This document shows, one piece after another, positions 35,052 to 43,227 of a stretch of DNA of 64,000 nt. Location: assembly GCA_963778845.1 (NCBI GenBank), contig CAVZVW010000009.1, forward strand, positions 1,240,001 to 1,304,000, given 5' to 3'. Under the pieces are notes generated by a model that was given only the letters and a program-made list of their open reading frames with translations, was not told where the DNA came from and did not search any database. The DNA is from CAVZVW01 sp963778845 (lineage in GTDB: Bacteria > Actinomycetota > Actinomycetes > Actinomycetales > Kineosporiaceae). The position numbers were made by a program, and so were the translations under genes. Every line of letters starts with the position of its first letter. The stretch's first letter is position 1.

Positions 35052-35494
35052 CGGCGGTCAAGGGGCAGTCATCCAGACCTCGAATTCGTCGGTCACGACG
35101 TGCTCGATCTGAAGCCCACCTGGGCAGAATCACCCATGAACCAACCGGTCTCGCGTTCCGCGAGGCGGGTTGGGGGGCGCAGTGTGAGCAGTTCGACATG
35201 GCCGGGAACCGCCCGGTTCCCCCGCCACGACCACGAGCCGCTTGCGGCGTGGGACCCGGATGCGACCTGCCCGTCGACGAGGCGATGCGGTGTCACCGTG
35301 CGTAGCACCTGGCTGCGCCGATCAGGTGGGGCCGTGACCGCCCGTGGGGGGCACCCCTGCGCCCTGCGTGCCCGCAGCGACGTCCTGGGCCCGACCGGGA
35401 CCCGCGGCACCCCCGGGTGGATAGGCTCGCCACGGCGCCGTGCCGATCCTCCGACGACGCCCTCGTGGCCCCGTACAGCGACAGCGAGGACATC
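35052..35494. other. Noncoding divergent region before the CoA-transferase genes
   Basis: 443 bp without a convincing gene. It contains the long hairpin at 35141-35173, a small perfect stem ggaacc/ggttcc at about 35210-35225, and a TAGGCT hexamer at 35422-35427 that could be the -10 of the CoA-transferase operon, giving a leader of about 65 nt. Confidence 0.5.
35141..35173. promoter_or_regulatory. 15-bp stem hairpin in divergent intergenic region
   Basis: Arms 35141-35155 and 35159-35173 pair at 14 of 15 positions (one G-G mismatch, one G-T wobble) around a TTC loop. It is too far from any stop codon to be an ordinary terminator. It could be an operator or leader structure for the amidase operon. 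Confidence 0.45.
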
Positions 35495-36298
35495 ATGGAC
35501 AAAGTGGTCGAGGACCCGGTCGTGGCGGTCACCGACGTCCGCGACGGCGCCACCCTGGCTGTCGGGGGCTTCGGCCTGTGCGGGATCCCCAGCACACTCA
35601 TCGAGGCGGTCCTGCACCGGGCAGTGGGGAACCTGGAGGTCGTGTCCAACAACTGCGGCGTCGACGACTGGGGGCTCGGGCTGCTGCTTCGCGAGCGCCG
35701 CATCCGCCGCGTCATCGCCTCCTACGTCGGGGAGAACAAGGAGTTCGCCCGCCAGTACCTCGCCGGCGAGCTCGAGGTGGAGCTGACGCCGCAGGGAACA
35801 CTGGCCGAGCGCCTGCGCGCCGGCGGGTCAGGCATCCCCGCCTTCTACACCGCCACCGGGGTCGGCACCCAGGTGGCCGAGGGCGGGCTCCCCTGGCGCT
35901 ACGACCAGGACGGCGCAGTCGTCGTCGCCTCACCCGCCAAGGAGACCCGGGAGTTCCGCGTGGACGGCATGGTTCGCACGTTCGTGCTGGAGCCGGCGAT
36001 CGTCGCCGACTTCGCACTGGTTCGCGCAGCGCGCGGCGACCGTCACGGCAACCTCGTGTTCCACGAGTCGGCGCGCAACTTCAACCCCCTGTGCGCGATG
36101 GCCGGGCGAGTCACGATCGCCGAGGTCGAGTCCCTGGTCGAGCCTGGGGAGCTCGACCCCGACGCCGTCCATCTCCCCGGCGTGTACGTGCAGCGCGTCG
36201 TCCCGCTCACGAACGAGCAGGTGGCGGCGAAGAGGATCGAGAGACGCACCGTTCGCCCGGTCCCGGCCCCGGGCCTCGGCGCGCGGACAGGGGAGTGA
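35495..36298 (+). CDS. 3-oxoacid CoA-transferase, subunit A
   Basis: Alpha subunit of a succinyl-CoA/acetoacetate:CoA transferase, which moves CoA between acyl groups in ketone-body or short-chain acid use. The 267-residue protein contains GATLAVGGFGLCGIPSTLIEAVL, VSNNCGVDDWGLGLLLRERRIRRVIASYVGEN and RAARGDRHGNLVFHESARNFNPLCAMAG, all diagnostic for the A chain. ATG 35495 has a GAGGA site; the frame is open to 35417. The B subunit starts 3 bp after the stop, so the two are cotranscribed and form the heteromer. Confidence 0.96.
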   Translation: MDKVVEDPVVAVTDVRDGATLAVGGFGLCGIPSTLIEAVLHRAVGNLEVVSNNCGVDDWGLGLLLRERRIRRVIASYVGENKEFARQYLAGELEVELTPQGTLAERLRAGGSGIPAFYTATGVGTQVAEGGLPWRYDQDGAVVVASPAKETREFRVDGMVRTFVLEPAIVADFALVRAARGDRHGNLVFHESARNFNPLCAMAGRVTIAEVESLVEPGELDPDAVHLPGVYVQRVVPLTNEQVAAKRIERRTVRPVPAPGLGARTGE

Positions 36299-36301
36299 GC
36301 T

Positions 36302-36961
36302 GTGGCGCTGACACGTGACCAGATGGCCGCCCGTGCTGCCGCCGAGCTGGTCGACGGGTCCTATGTCAACCTCGGGATCGGCCTCCCGACGCTGGTGCCG
36401 AGCTATGTCCCCGACGATGTCGAGATCGTGCTGCAGTCCGAGAACGGGATCCTCGGGATCGGCCCCTACCCGGTCGACGGCGAGGAGGACCCGGACCTGA
36501 TCAACGCCGGCAAGGAGACCGTGACGCTGCGCCGCGGCTCGTCGTTCTTCGACTCCGCGACCAGCTTCGGCATGATCCGAGGCGGCAAGATCGACGCGGC
36601 GATCCTCGGGGCGATGCAGGTGTCCGCCGACGGGGACATCGCCAACTGGATGATCCCCGGAAAGATGGTCAAGGGCATGGGCGGGGCGATGGACCTGGTG
36701 CATGGCGCCCGACGCGTGATCGTGCTCATGGAGCACGTCGCGAAGGACGGCGGGCCGAAGATCCTTCGGGAGTGCACCCTCCCGCTGACGGGCAGACGGG
36801 TGGTCAACCGGATCATCACCGACCTCGCCGTGCTCGACGTCACCCCCGACGGCCTCCTCCTCCGCGAGACCGCTCCCGGAGTCGGCATCGAGGAGGTCGA
36901 GGCGGCCACCGACGCCCCGGTCATCGTCGCGCCGGACCTGACGACGATCGTGGTCGCCTGA
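36302..36961 (+). CDS. 3-oxoacid CoA-transferase, subunit B
   Basis: Beta subunit carrying the catalytic glutamate, 219 residues. It has VNLGIGLPTLVPSYVPDDVEIVLQSENGILGIGPYP, where the E of SENG forms the glutamyl-CoA thioester, then GGAMDLVHGARRVIVLMEHVAKDGGPKIL. The start is GTG 36302, with GGGGAGTGAGC just upstream. Immediately downstream of subunit A. Convergent with the nucleotide-sugar dehydrogenase gene across a 30-bp gap. Confidence 0.96.
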   Translation: MALTRDQMAARAAAELVDGSYVNLGIGLPTLVPSYVPDDVEIVLQSENGILGIGPYPVDGEEDPDLINAGKETVTLRRGSSFFDSATSFGMIRGGKIDAAILGAMQVSADGDIANWMIPGKMVKGMGGAMDLVHGARRVIVLMEHVAKDGGPKILRECTLPLTGRRVVNRIITDLAVLDVTPDGLLLRETAPGVGIEEVEAATDAPVIVAPDLTTIVVA

Positions 36962-36991
36962 CGCGGGCGCGGCGGCCCGCCCCCGTGTTGG

Positions 36992-38290
36992 TCAGCTCGC
37001 GGGGGCCCCGATCACCCGACGGGTCACCCCTGTCCACAACGCGGGGTCGGTCACCCGGCGGCCGTCGACAAGCGTGCGCACCCCCGGCAGGTCTCCCGGC
37101 CGAAGGGTCCGGTACTGGACGTGGTCGGCCTGCACGACGGCCGCGTCCACGGCCTCGCCCGCGTGGTAAGGGGTCAGGCCCAGACGCGCCAGCTCGTCGT
37201 CGTCGTAGAGGGGGTCCTGCACCGTCACGGCCGCACCGCGTTCGGCCAACGCCGCCACGGTGGGGAACACCCCCGAGAACGCCGTCTCCTTGACCCCGCC
37301 GCGGTAGGCGGCTCCGAGGACGACCACACGCTGGCCGTCGAGAGCCCCGTGCGCGTCCTCGAGCAGGCCGACCGCATACTCGGGCATGTTCGCGTTCGCC
37401 TCCCGGGCGGCCCGCACGACCGTCGCGTCGGGGTCGTTCCACAGGTACAGGCGCGGGTAGACGGGGATGCAGTGACCGCCGACAGCGATGCCGGGAAGGT
37501 GGATGTGGCTGTACGGCTGGGAGTTCGACGCCTCGATGACCTTGAGGACGTCGACCCCGTTCCTGGCGGCGAACCGCGCGAACTGGTTGGCCAGGCCGAT
37601 GTTGACGTCACGGTAGGTCGTCTCTGCCAGCTTGGCCATCTCGGCGGCCTCGGCGCTCCCGAGGTCCCAGACGCCGTTGCCCGCCGCGAGGTCGGGTCGC
37701 TCGTCGAAGTCCAGCACGGCCTCGTAGAACTCGCGGGCGCGGCGCGCGCCCTGGGGGCTGAGAGCGCCGACCAGCTTCGGGTACTTCCGCAGATCGGCGA
37801 AGACGCGCCCGGTGAGCACGCGCTCGGGGCTGAAGACCACGTGGAAGTCCTCGCCCTCGCGCAGCCCGGACCGCTCCTCCAGCATCGGCCGCCACCGGGT
37901 CCGCGTGGTGCCCACCGGAAGCGTCGTCTCGTACGAGACGAGCGTGCCGGTCGTCAGGTGATCTCCCAGGGACCTGGTCGCGGCGTCCATCCACCCGAAG
38001 TCAGGCAGTGCCGTCGTGTCGTCCACGAACAGGGGCACGACGAGCACGACGGCGTCGCGGCCGGGGACCGCCTCCGCGTAGTCCGTCGTGGCCCTCAACC
38101 GGCCCGTTCGCACGGTCTCGGCCAGCTGCCTGCCGAGGTCGAACTCGCCGGGGAAAGGCTCGACCCCGGAGTTGACCAGGTCGACGACCGCCTGGTTGAC
38201 GTCGACACCGACCACGTCGTGGCCCTTGGTGGCGAACTGGACGGCCAGTGGCAGGCCGATCTTGCCGAGAGCGACGACACAGACCTTCAC
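36992..38290 (-). CDS. UDP-GlcNAc/ManNAc 6-dehydrogenase (WecC/WbpA type)
   Basis: NAD-dependent four-electron oxidation of a UDP-HexNAc to the uronic acid. The 432-residue protein has the NAD fold VCVVALGKIGLPLAVQFATKGHDVVGVDV, the middle KLAETTYRDVNIGLANQFARFA helix, the catalytic cysteine in AVGGHCIPVYPRLYL, and the C-terminal UDP domain beginning VVVLGAAYRGGVKETAFSG. GTG 38290 begins at the Rossmann strand; the frame is open to 38500. Divergent from the 2-epimerase gene. Together they make UDP-ManNAcA, or they supply steps 1 and 5 of a diNAc-uronate pathway with the 48-51 kb genes. Which substrate it prefers cannot be decided from sequence. Confidence 0.92.
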   Translation of the reverse strand: MKVCVVALGKIGLPLAVQFATKGHDVVGVDVNQAVVDLVNSGVEPFPGEFDLGRQLAETVRTGRLRATTDYAEAVPGRDAVVLVVPLFVDDTTALPDFGWMDAATRSLGDHLTTGTLVSYETTLPVGTTRTRWRPMLEERSGLREGEDFHVVFSPERVLTGRVFADLRKYPKLVGALSPQGARRAREFYEAVLDFDERPDLAAGNGVWDLGSAEAAEMAKLAETTYRDVNIGLANQFARFAARNGVDVLKVIEASNSQPYSHIHLPGIAVGGHCIPVYPRLYLWNDPDATVVRAAREANANMPEYAVGLLEDAHGALDGQRVVVLGAAYRGGVKETAFSGVFPTVAALAERGAAVTVQDPLYDDDELARLGLTPYHAGEAVDAAVVQADHVQYRTLRPGDLPGVRTLVDGRRVTDPALWTGVTRRVIGAPAS

Positions 38291-38396
38291 GGTCGGGGAT
38301 GCCTTTCTGGCCGGTGCTGGAAGCACCCGTAGAGTACCGGTGCCCGTCGCGACGGCGGGCGACCGGAAGCCGACGCCAGGACAGGAGAGCCCGCTC
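38291..38396. promoter_or_regulatory. Divergent promoter region, nucleotide-sugar genes
   Basis: 106 bp between two divergent genes. Overlapping hexamers TAGAGT (plus, 38330-38335) and TACTCT (minus, 38331-38336) are -10 candidates for the two directions. A GGTGC/GCACC stem-loop lies at 38313-38327, and CCGGTGC is directly repeated at 38311 and 38337. A shared regulator is plausible. Confidence 0.35.
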
Positions 38397-39479
38397 GTGA
38401 AGGTGCTGAGCGTGGTCGGCGCACGCCCCCAGTTCGTCAAGCTGGCACCGGTCGCGGCGGCGTTGGCCCGCTCAGGTGACGAGCACGTCATCGTCCACAC
38501 GGGTCAGCACTACGACTCGCGGATGTCGGACGTCTTCTTCGCCGACCTCGCCATCCCCGACCCCGATGTGCACCTGGGTGTCGGCTCCGGCAGTCACGGC
38601 GTGCAGACGGGCGCGATGCTGGCGGCACTCGACGGGGTCCTCGACGCTCAGCGCCCGGACTGGGTGCTGGTGTACGGCGACACCAACTCCACGATCGCCG
38701 GGGCTCTCTGCGCGGTGAAGATGCACCTGCCGATCGCGCATCTGGAGGCCGGGTTGCGCTCGTTCAACCGGCTCATGCCCGAGGAGCACAACCGGGTGCT
38801 CACCGACCACGCCGCCGACCTGTGCCTGGCGCCGACGACGGTGGCGATGGAGCACCTCGCCCGCGAGGGCCTGGCCGAGCGGGCGGTGCTCGTCGGCGAC
38901 GTCATGACGGACATCTGCCTCACGGTCCGCGACGCGGTGGCCGGCAGGCCCGCGCCCCTACCCGCCGGTTTCGACCCCTCCGGCGGCTTCGTGGTCGCCA
39001 CCATCCACCGCGCTGAGAACACCGACGACCCGGTGCGCCTGCGCGCCGTCGTCGCCGCCCTGGCGGACATGCCCCTACCCGTCCTGCTGCTGGCACACCC
39101 GCGCCTGGTCGCCCGGTGTGCGGAGTTCGGCATCGAGGTCGGTCAGGGGAGGCTGGCCACGGTGCCGCCCTACCCCTACCCCGACATGGTCGCCGTCGTG
39201 GCCGCCGCGGACGCCGTCGTCACGGACTCCGGGGGGCTGCAGAAGGAGGCCTACCTGCTGGCTACCCCCTGCACGACCGTGCGGACCGAGACCGAGTGGC
39301 CGGAGACGCTCGTCGACGGGTGGAACGTGCTGCTTCCCGGCCTCGAGGACCTACCCGCGACCGCACTGCGGACGCCGCCGACCAGCGCGCCGGGCACGCC
39401 CTACGGTGACGGCCAGGCCGCGGCGCGGGTGGTCGAGACGCTGCTGGACCGCCGGGCCCGCCGGGAGACGACCACGTGA
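38397..39479 (+). CDS. wecB: Non-hydrolysing UDP-GlcNAc 2-epimerase
   Basis: Inverts C2 of UDP-GlcNAc (or of UDP-2,3-diNAc-glucuronate if WbpI-like), 360 residues, GT-B-like fold. Signatures: VVGARPQFVKLAPV, HTGQHYDSRMSDVFF, LVYGDTNSTIAGAL, HLEAGLRSFNRLMPEEHNRVLTD, ATIHRAENTDD and VVTDSGGLQKEAYLL. GTG 38397 follows ACAGGAGAG. The stop overlaps the next glycosyltransferase gene (GTGA), so it leads the plus-strand polysaccharide operon running to 43.06 kb. Confidence 0.95.
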   Translation: MKVLSVVGARPQFVKLAPVAAALARSGDEHVIVHTGQHYDSRMSDVFFADLAIPDPDVHLGVGSGSHGVQTGAMLAALDGVLDAQRPDWVLVYGDTNSTIAGALCAVKMHLPIAHLEAGLRSFNRLMPEEHNRVLTDHAADLCLAPTTVAMEHLAREGLAERAVLVGDVMTDICLTVRDAVAGRPAPLPAGFDPSGGFVVATIHRAENTDDPVRLRAVVAALADMPLPVLLLAHPRLVARCAEFGIEVGQGRLATVPPYPYPDMVAVVAAADAVVTDSGGLQKEAYLLATPCTTVRTETEWPETLVDGWNVLLPGLEDLPATALRTPPTSAPGTPYGDGQAAARVVETLLDRRARRETTT

Positions 39480-41170
39480 GTCGCTGGGCCCTGCCGGGGC
39501 AGCGCGCGCGGAAGGCCACTGCCGAGGCAGCCCTGGACCGGCTGAGATCCGCCGCGCGCAGCCCGGAGGACCCCGAGTCCACCGTCATGGACTTCCACGC
39601 CGCGATGGCGGTGTCCTCCACCCGCGCGCGCGCGCAGCCGTTGGCCCCCGTTCTGGCTCGCGCACTACGGCGGCGAGGTCTGCTCGAGCGCGCGTGGGAC
39701 GTCGCCAGCACCGCGATGAGGTCGGCGACCGGACCGGACCTGCGCACCCTGCTCTCGGTGGAGCTCCTCGCGACGCAGCTGGACGGGGGTGAGATCCCGG
39801 AGGCCGGACGCCTGGCGGCCACCTGCACCGATGTGATGACGATGGCCGACCGCGCACTCCAGGCCGCCAACCCCGCGCGGGTCGCACAGCTGCTGCGCGC
39901 CTGCCTCGACCTGCTGCTGCACCGGGCCATCCACTGCGACGACCTGCTGAGCCCCTTCGCCGAGGACCCCGCGGACTTCCTGCGGCCTCTGCGGGAGTCC
40001 CTGACCTACCGACGGCTCATGGGCGACCCGCGGGACGGGGTTCGCGACCCGCAGGGGGCCGCCGAGGGGCGGGCGCACCGGCTCCTGTTCGTCACCAGCG
40101 GCAACTGGCACTTCCTCGAGCCGGTGCTGCAGCGCTACGACCACCGCGAGGACGTCGAGGTGCGGCGGCTCGACCTGTCCGCCCCCGCCGAGGGGGAGTC
40201 CTTCCCCGACCTGCCGACGATGACCCTGCGGCGGGTTGCCGGCCTCCTGCCGGATCTCCCCCCGGCCGCCGGCACCGCCGACACGCTCGTCCCCGCGGCG
40301 GCGGCTCCCCTGCTCGCGTGGGCCGACACCGTCTTCGTCGACTGGTGCGACCACGCCGCGGTGTGGGCCAGCCTGGTGGCACCCGAAGGCACCCGTCTCG
40401 TCATTCGGCTGCACCGGATGGAGGCCCTATCGGTGCATCCCCATCTGGTCGACTGGTCGCGGGTCGACACTCTCGTCACCGTCAGCGCGGCCTACGACCG
40501 GCTGGTGCGCGCCGTGGTCCCCGGCACCGCGACCGCCCAGCGGCACGTGCTCCACAACGCCATGCGGCTGTCGGGCCTGGGCTCGACCAAGAGCTCCCGC
40601 GCGGACAGGACGCTGGGCATGGTCGGCTGGGGCAGCCCGACGAAGGACCCGCTGTTCGCCCTGGACATCCTCGCCGAGCTCCTGCGGCACGACCCGGCCT
40701 GGCGCCTGCACCTGATCGGGTCGGACTTCCCGCAAGCGCTGCGCCCGCGCGGCCGCATGTACCGTGCGTCGTTCGAGGAGCGGCTGCGCGGCGAACCGCA
40801 GCTGGCGGCGGCCGTGGTCCGGACCGGTCATCGCAGCGATCTCGCCGTCGTCCTGCAGGACGTCGGCTTCATCTTGAGCACCAGCTTGTCCGAGGGCCAG
40901 CAGGTCGGACTCACCGAGGGCATCGGATCTGGTGCGGTGCCTGTGGTCCGTGACTGGCCCCTGACTGCCCGCTACGGAGGCGTGGCCACGCTGTTCCCCG
41001 ACGACTGGATCGTGACGGACCCGCCGAGCGCCGTGGCCAGGATCCTCGCACTGGCCGATCCGGTCGCCCGGGCGCAGGCGGGAGCGGTGGCCAGGGCCGC
41101 CGTCCTCGACCGCTACGACTGGCAGGCGACGGCTCCCTTGTTCGACCAGCTGCTCCTGCCCGCACGATGA
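39476..41170 (+). CDS. GT-B glycosyltransferase, module 1 first gene
   Basis: A 564-residue protein. The N-terminal about 180 residues are helical (ARALRRRGLLERAWDVA, LLRACLDLLLHRAIHCDDLLSPFAEDPADFL). A GT-B-like part follows: HRLLFVTSGNWHFLEPVLQRYD, WADTVFVDWCDHAAVW, HPHLVDWSRVDTLVTVSAAYDRLVRAVVP, TLGMVGWGSPTKDPLFALDILAEL, and the donor-site end VGLTEGIGSGAVPVVRDWPLTARYGG. The same arrangement forms the C-terminal half of the protein at 43228-46410, so the two are paralogues. It overlaps both neighbours by 4 bp. Donor and acceptor unknown. Confidence 0.8.
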   Translation: MSRWALPGQRARKATAEAALDRLRSAARSPEDPESTVMDFHAAMAVSSTRARAQPLAPVLARALRRRGLLERAWDVASTAMRSATGPDLRTLLSVELLATQLDGGEIPEAGRLAATCTDVMTMADRALQAANPARVAQLLRACLDLLLHRAIHCDDLLSPFAEDPADFLRPLRESLTYRRLMGDPRDGVRDPQGAAEGRAHRLLFVTSGNWHFLEPVLQRYDHREDVEVRRLDLSAPAEGESFPDLPTMTLRRVAGLLPDLPPAAGTADTLVPAAAAPLLAWADTVFVDWCDHAAVWASLVAPEGTRLVIRLHRMEALSVHPHLVDWSRVDTLVTVSAAYDRLVRAVVPGTATAQRHVLHNAMRLSGLGSTKSSRADRTLGMVGWGSPTKDPLFALDILAELLRHDPAWRLHLIGSDFPQALRPRGRMYRASFEERLRGEPQLAAAVVRTGHRSDLAVVLQDVGFILSTSLSEGQQVGLTEGIGSGAVPVVRDWPLTARYGGVATLFPDDWIVTDPPSAVARILALADPVARAQAGAVARAAVLDRYDWQATAPLFDQLLLPAR

Positions 41171-42567
41171 CCGCGCAGACCACACCGCACCTGCTGTACC
41201 TGGCAGTCGGCTTCCCACCCGCAGCGAAGAGCAGCACGTTCCGGCTGCGCGAGACCGCGAACGTCTTCGCCGACCTGGGGTGGGACGTCACCGTCCTCAC
41301 GCTGGAGGAGCGCGCCTGGGAGCGCGAGTTCGGGCTCGACCACACGCTGTCGGCGGGCGTGAGCCCTCGCGTGCGGGTGGTCACGATGCCCTTGGCCCGC
41401 GAGGACCTCGACCCCGACATCGCCGGCTACTCCTGGCTGCGCGCGCGCCACCCCGAGGGCTGGCGTCGGTGGCGACGCACGCGAGACACCTTCGCGTTCC
41501 CCGAGACGGTCTTCGGCCCGTGGCGGCGCACCGTCGTGCGCACCGCCCTGGGGGTGCACGGGCAGAGGCCCGTCGACCTCACCCTCGCCTCCGTGGCCCC
41601 CTACGCCGTGCTCCCCGCGGCCTGGACGCTCCACAGGCGGCACGGTGTCCCGTTCGTGATCGACTACCGGGACGCATGGTCCCTGGACGTCCTCACGGGA
41701 GTCGAGGCCTTCCCTGTGCGCAGCCGGGCCGGCCGCTGGGAGCAGCGCCTGGTCTCGCACGCCGAGGAGCTCTGGTACGTCAACGAGCCGATCCGTGCGT
41801 TCTACCGCCACCGTTACCCCGGGGTGGCCGAGCGCATGCGCGTCGTCCGCAACGGTTACGACCCCGCGCCGGACCCGAGCGGGCCCGCCGGGTCGGTTCG
41901 AGAGCGCGACCGTGAGGCCGGTCGCCCGCTGCAGTTCGGGTATCTCGGCACGATGAACTTCCCCGCCCAGCAGACCGCGAACATGCTGGCCGGGTGGCAG
42001 TCGGCCCGCGAGAGGGAACCACTGCTCGCGGGTGCCCGGCTCACGCTGCGCGGGCACATCGGCCCCGGCGCCTCCAGAGGTGCGACGGAGCACGACACGC
42101 GGATCACCCGCTTCCGCGACGCCGGCGTGAGCCACGGCGGCCCCGTCGCCAAGGCGGACGTCCCTGCCGTCTACCGAGGCTGGGACGTGCTGGTGCTCGC
42201 GCTGGTCGGCGGCCGGTTCGTCACCAGCGGGAAGGTCTACGACTACATGTCCACGGGCTTGCCGATCGTGTCGGTGCACGAACCCGACCACGCGGCCGCG
42301 GATGTCCTCCAGGGATACCCCCTGCACGTGCAGGCGAGGTCGCTGGAGGCCGAGGACGTCGCGGAGGCATTCGCCGCTGCGGCCAGGATGGCCGTGTCCG
42401 CGACGCCCCAGCAGGCCTTGGCGTGCACCGCCTTCGCCGCCAGGTACGAGCGGCGGCTCCAGCTCGTGCCACCCATCACGCAGCTGCACGAACGTCTCCG
42501 GCCACGAGGCGCCGGCTCGGACGGCGCTGTGGGACCGGGCAGGGTCGGAGGGACGGTGTCGTCGTGA
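41167..42567 (+). CDS. GT4 glycosyltransferase, module 1 second gene
   Basis: A 466-residue GT-B enzyme. HLLYLAVGFPPAAKSSTFRLRETANVFADLGWDVTVL opens the acceptor domain. VPFVIDYRDAWSLDV is a hallmark of this subgroup. LQFGYLGTMNFPAQQTANMLAGWQ and FVTSGKVYDYMSTGLPIVSVHEPDHAA form the donor site. It is closely matched along its length by the product at 46410-47792 (shared FPPAAKSS, REFGLDH, RDAWSLDV, GKVY-YxSTGLPIVS). Overlaps the preceding gene by ATGA and the following one by GTGA. Confidence 0.88.
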   Translation: MTAQTTPHLLYLAVGFPPAAKSSTFRLRETANVFADLGWDVTVLTLEERAWEREFGLDHTLSAGVSPRVRVVTMPLAREDLDPDIAGYSWLRARHPEGWRRWRRTRDTFAFPETVFGPWRRTVVRTALGVHGQRPVDLTLASVAPYAVLPAAWTLHRRHGVPFVIDYRDAWSLDVLTGVEAFPVRSRAGRWEQRLVSHAEELWYVNEPIRAFYRHRYPGVAERMRVVRNGYDPAPDPSGPAGSVRERDREAGRPLQFGYLGTMNFPAQQTANMLAGWQSAREREPLLAGARLTLRGHIGPGASRGATEHDTRITRFRDAGVSHGGPVAKADVPAVYRGWDVLVLALVGGRFVTSGKVYDYMSTGLPIVSVHEPDHAAADVLQGYPLHVQARSLEAEDVAEAFAAAARMAVSATPQQALACTAFAARYERRLQLVPPITQLHERLRPRGAGSDGAVGPGRVGGTVSS

Positions 42568-43061
42568 CGACGATGCTCATCGTCGCGGCCGCCAACCCGT
42601 CGGCCGAGACCCTCTCGGCGGCGCTGGAGCAGCTGGCTCTGCTCGACGTCGTCGTGGACGTCGGCCTGGCACGCAACCGGTCGGCCGACGTCCACGGGCG
42701 TTGCGTACGCGACGTCGCCGTCATGCACCCGCAGCGTCGTCCGTCCGTGGCACTGCCGCGCACCCTGCTCACCCCCTCGTGGTACCGGGCGCTGGCGCGG
42801 TCCGTGGTCGCGCGCTTCCCGACGGCCCGCGACGACCTCGCCCTGCGCTGCTGGTACCGCGCCCGCTGGGACCCGTGGGTCGCCACCGCGGCCGCCGGGG
42901 CGGACGTGCTCGTCGCGCTGGACCGGTACGCGGTCTACACCGTCTGGCGACTGCGTCGCCGCCATCGCGGCGCCATCGCGGTGTACGGCCTCGATGCCGC
43001 CGTCCTGGCGGTCAGGTCGCGAGCCGCCGGACCGCGAACGGGTCCCGTCGGCCGCCCCTGA
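42564..43061 (+). CDS. Unrecognised 165-aa protein, module 1 third gene
   Basis: I do not recognise this family. The 165-residue protein starts at a GTG that overlaps the previous stop (GTGA). It has an N-terminal beta-alpha unit (MLIVAAANPSAETLSAALEQLALL) and a conserved C-terminal core, GADVLVALDRYAVYTVWRLRRRHRGAIAVYGLDAAVLAVR. The same core occurs in the gene at 47789-48259, again just after a GT4 gene. The Rossmann-like look suggests a half glycosyltransferase or an accessory to the GT4 enzyme. No signal peptide or TM. Function not assigned. Confidence 0.7.
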   Translation: MTTMLIVAAANPSAETLSAALEQLALLDVVVDVGLARNRSADVHGRCVRDVAVMHPQRRPSVALPRTLLTPSWYRALARSVVARFPTARDDLALRCWYRARWDPWVATAAAGADVLVALDRYAVYTVWRLRRRHRGAIAVYGLDAAVLAVRSRAAGPRTGPVGRP

Positions 43062-43119
43062 CCACCTCGACCCTGCTCGAACCGGCGCTCGCGGGGACCG
43101 GTCGCGTCCCAGCGCCGGA

Positions 43120-43125
43120 TATGAT
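43120..43125 (+). promoter_or_regulatory. Candidate -10 element for module 2
   Basis: TATGAT (43120-43125) in the 166-bp gap between the modules, about 100 bp before the ATG at 43228. A convincing -35 is not seen. Confidence 0.3.
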
Positions 43126-43227
43126 TGGCGGCCGACAGCACCTCCCACGACGAGCTCCGTGCCCGGGGGTGATGTGACCCGGCCGTGCATGCTCAGCACG
43201 CCGGGCACCGGCCACCACGGAGGACAG

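Noticed and set aside
35093..35617. 174-aa minus-strand ORF before the CoA-transferase genes
   Set aside because: It overlaps the start of subunit A, has low-complexity composition and no recognisable motif.
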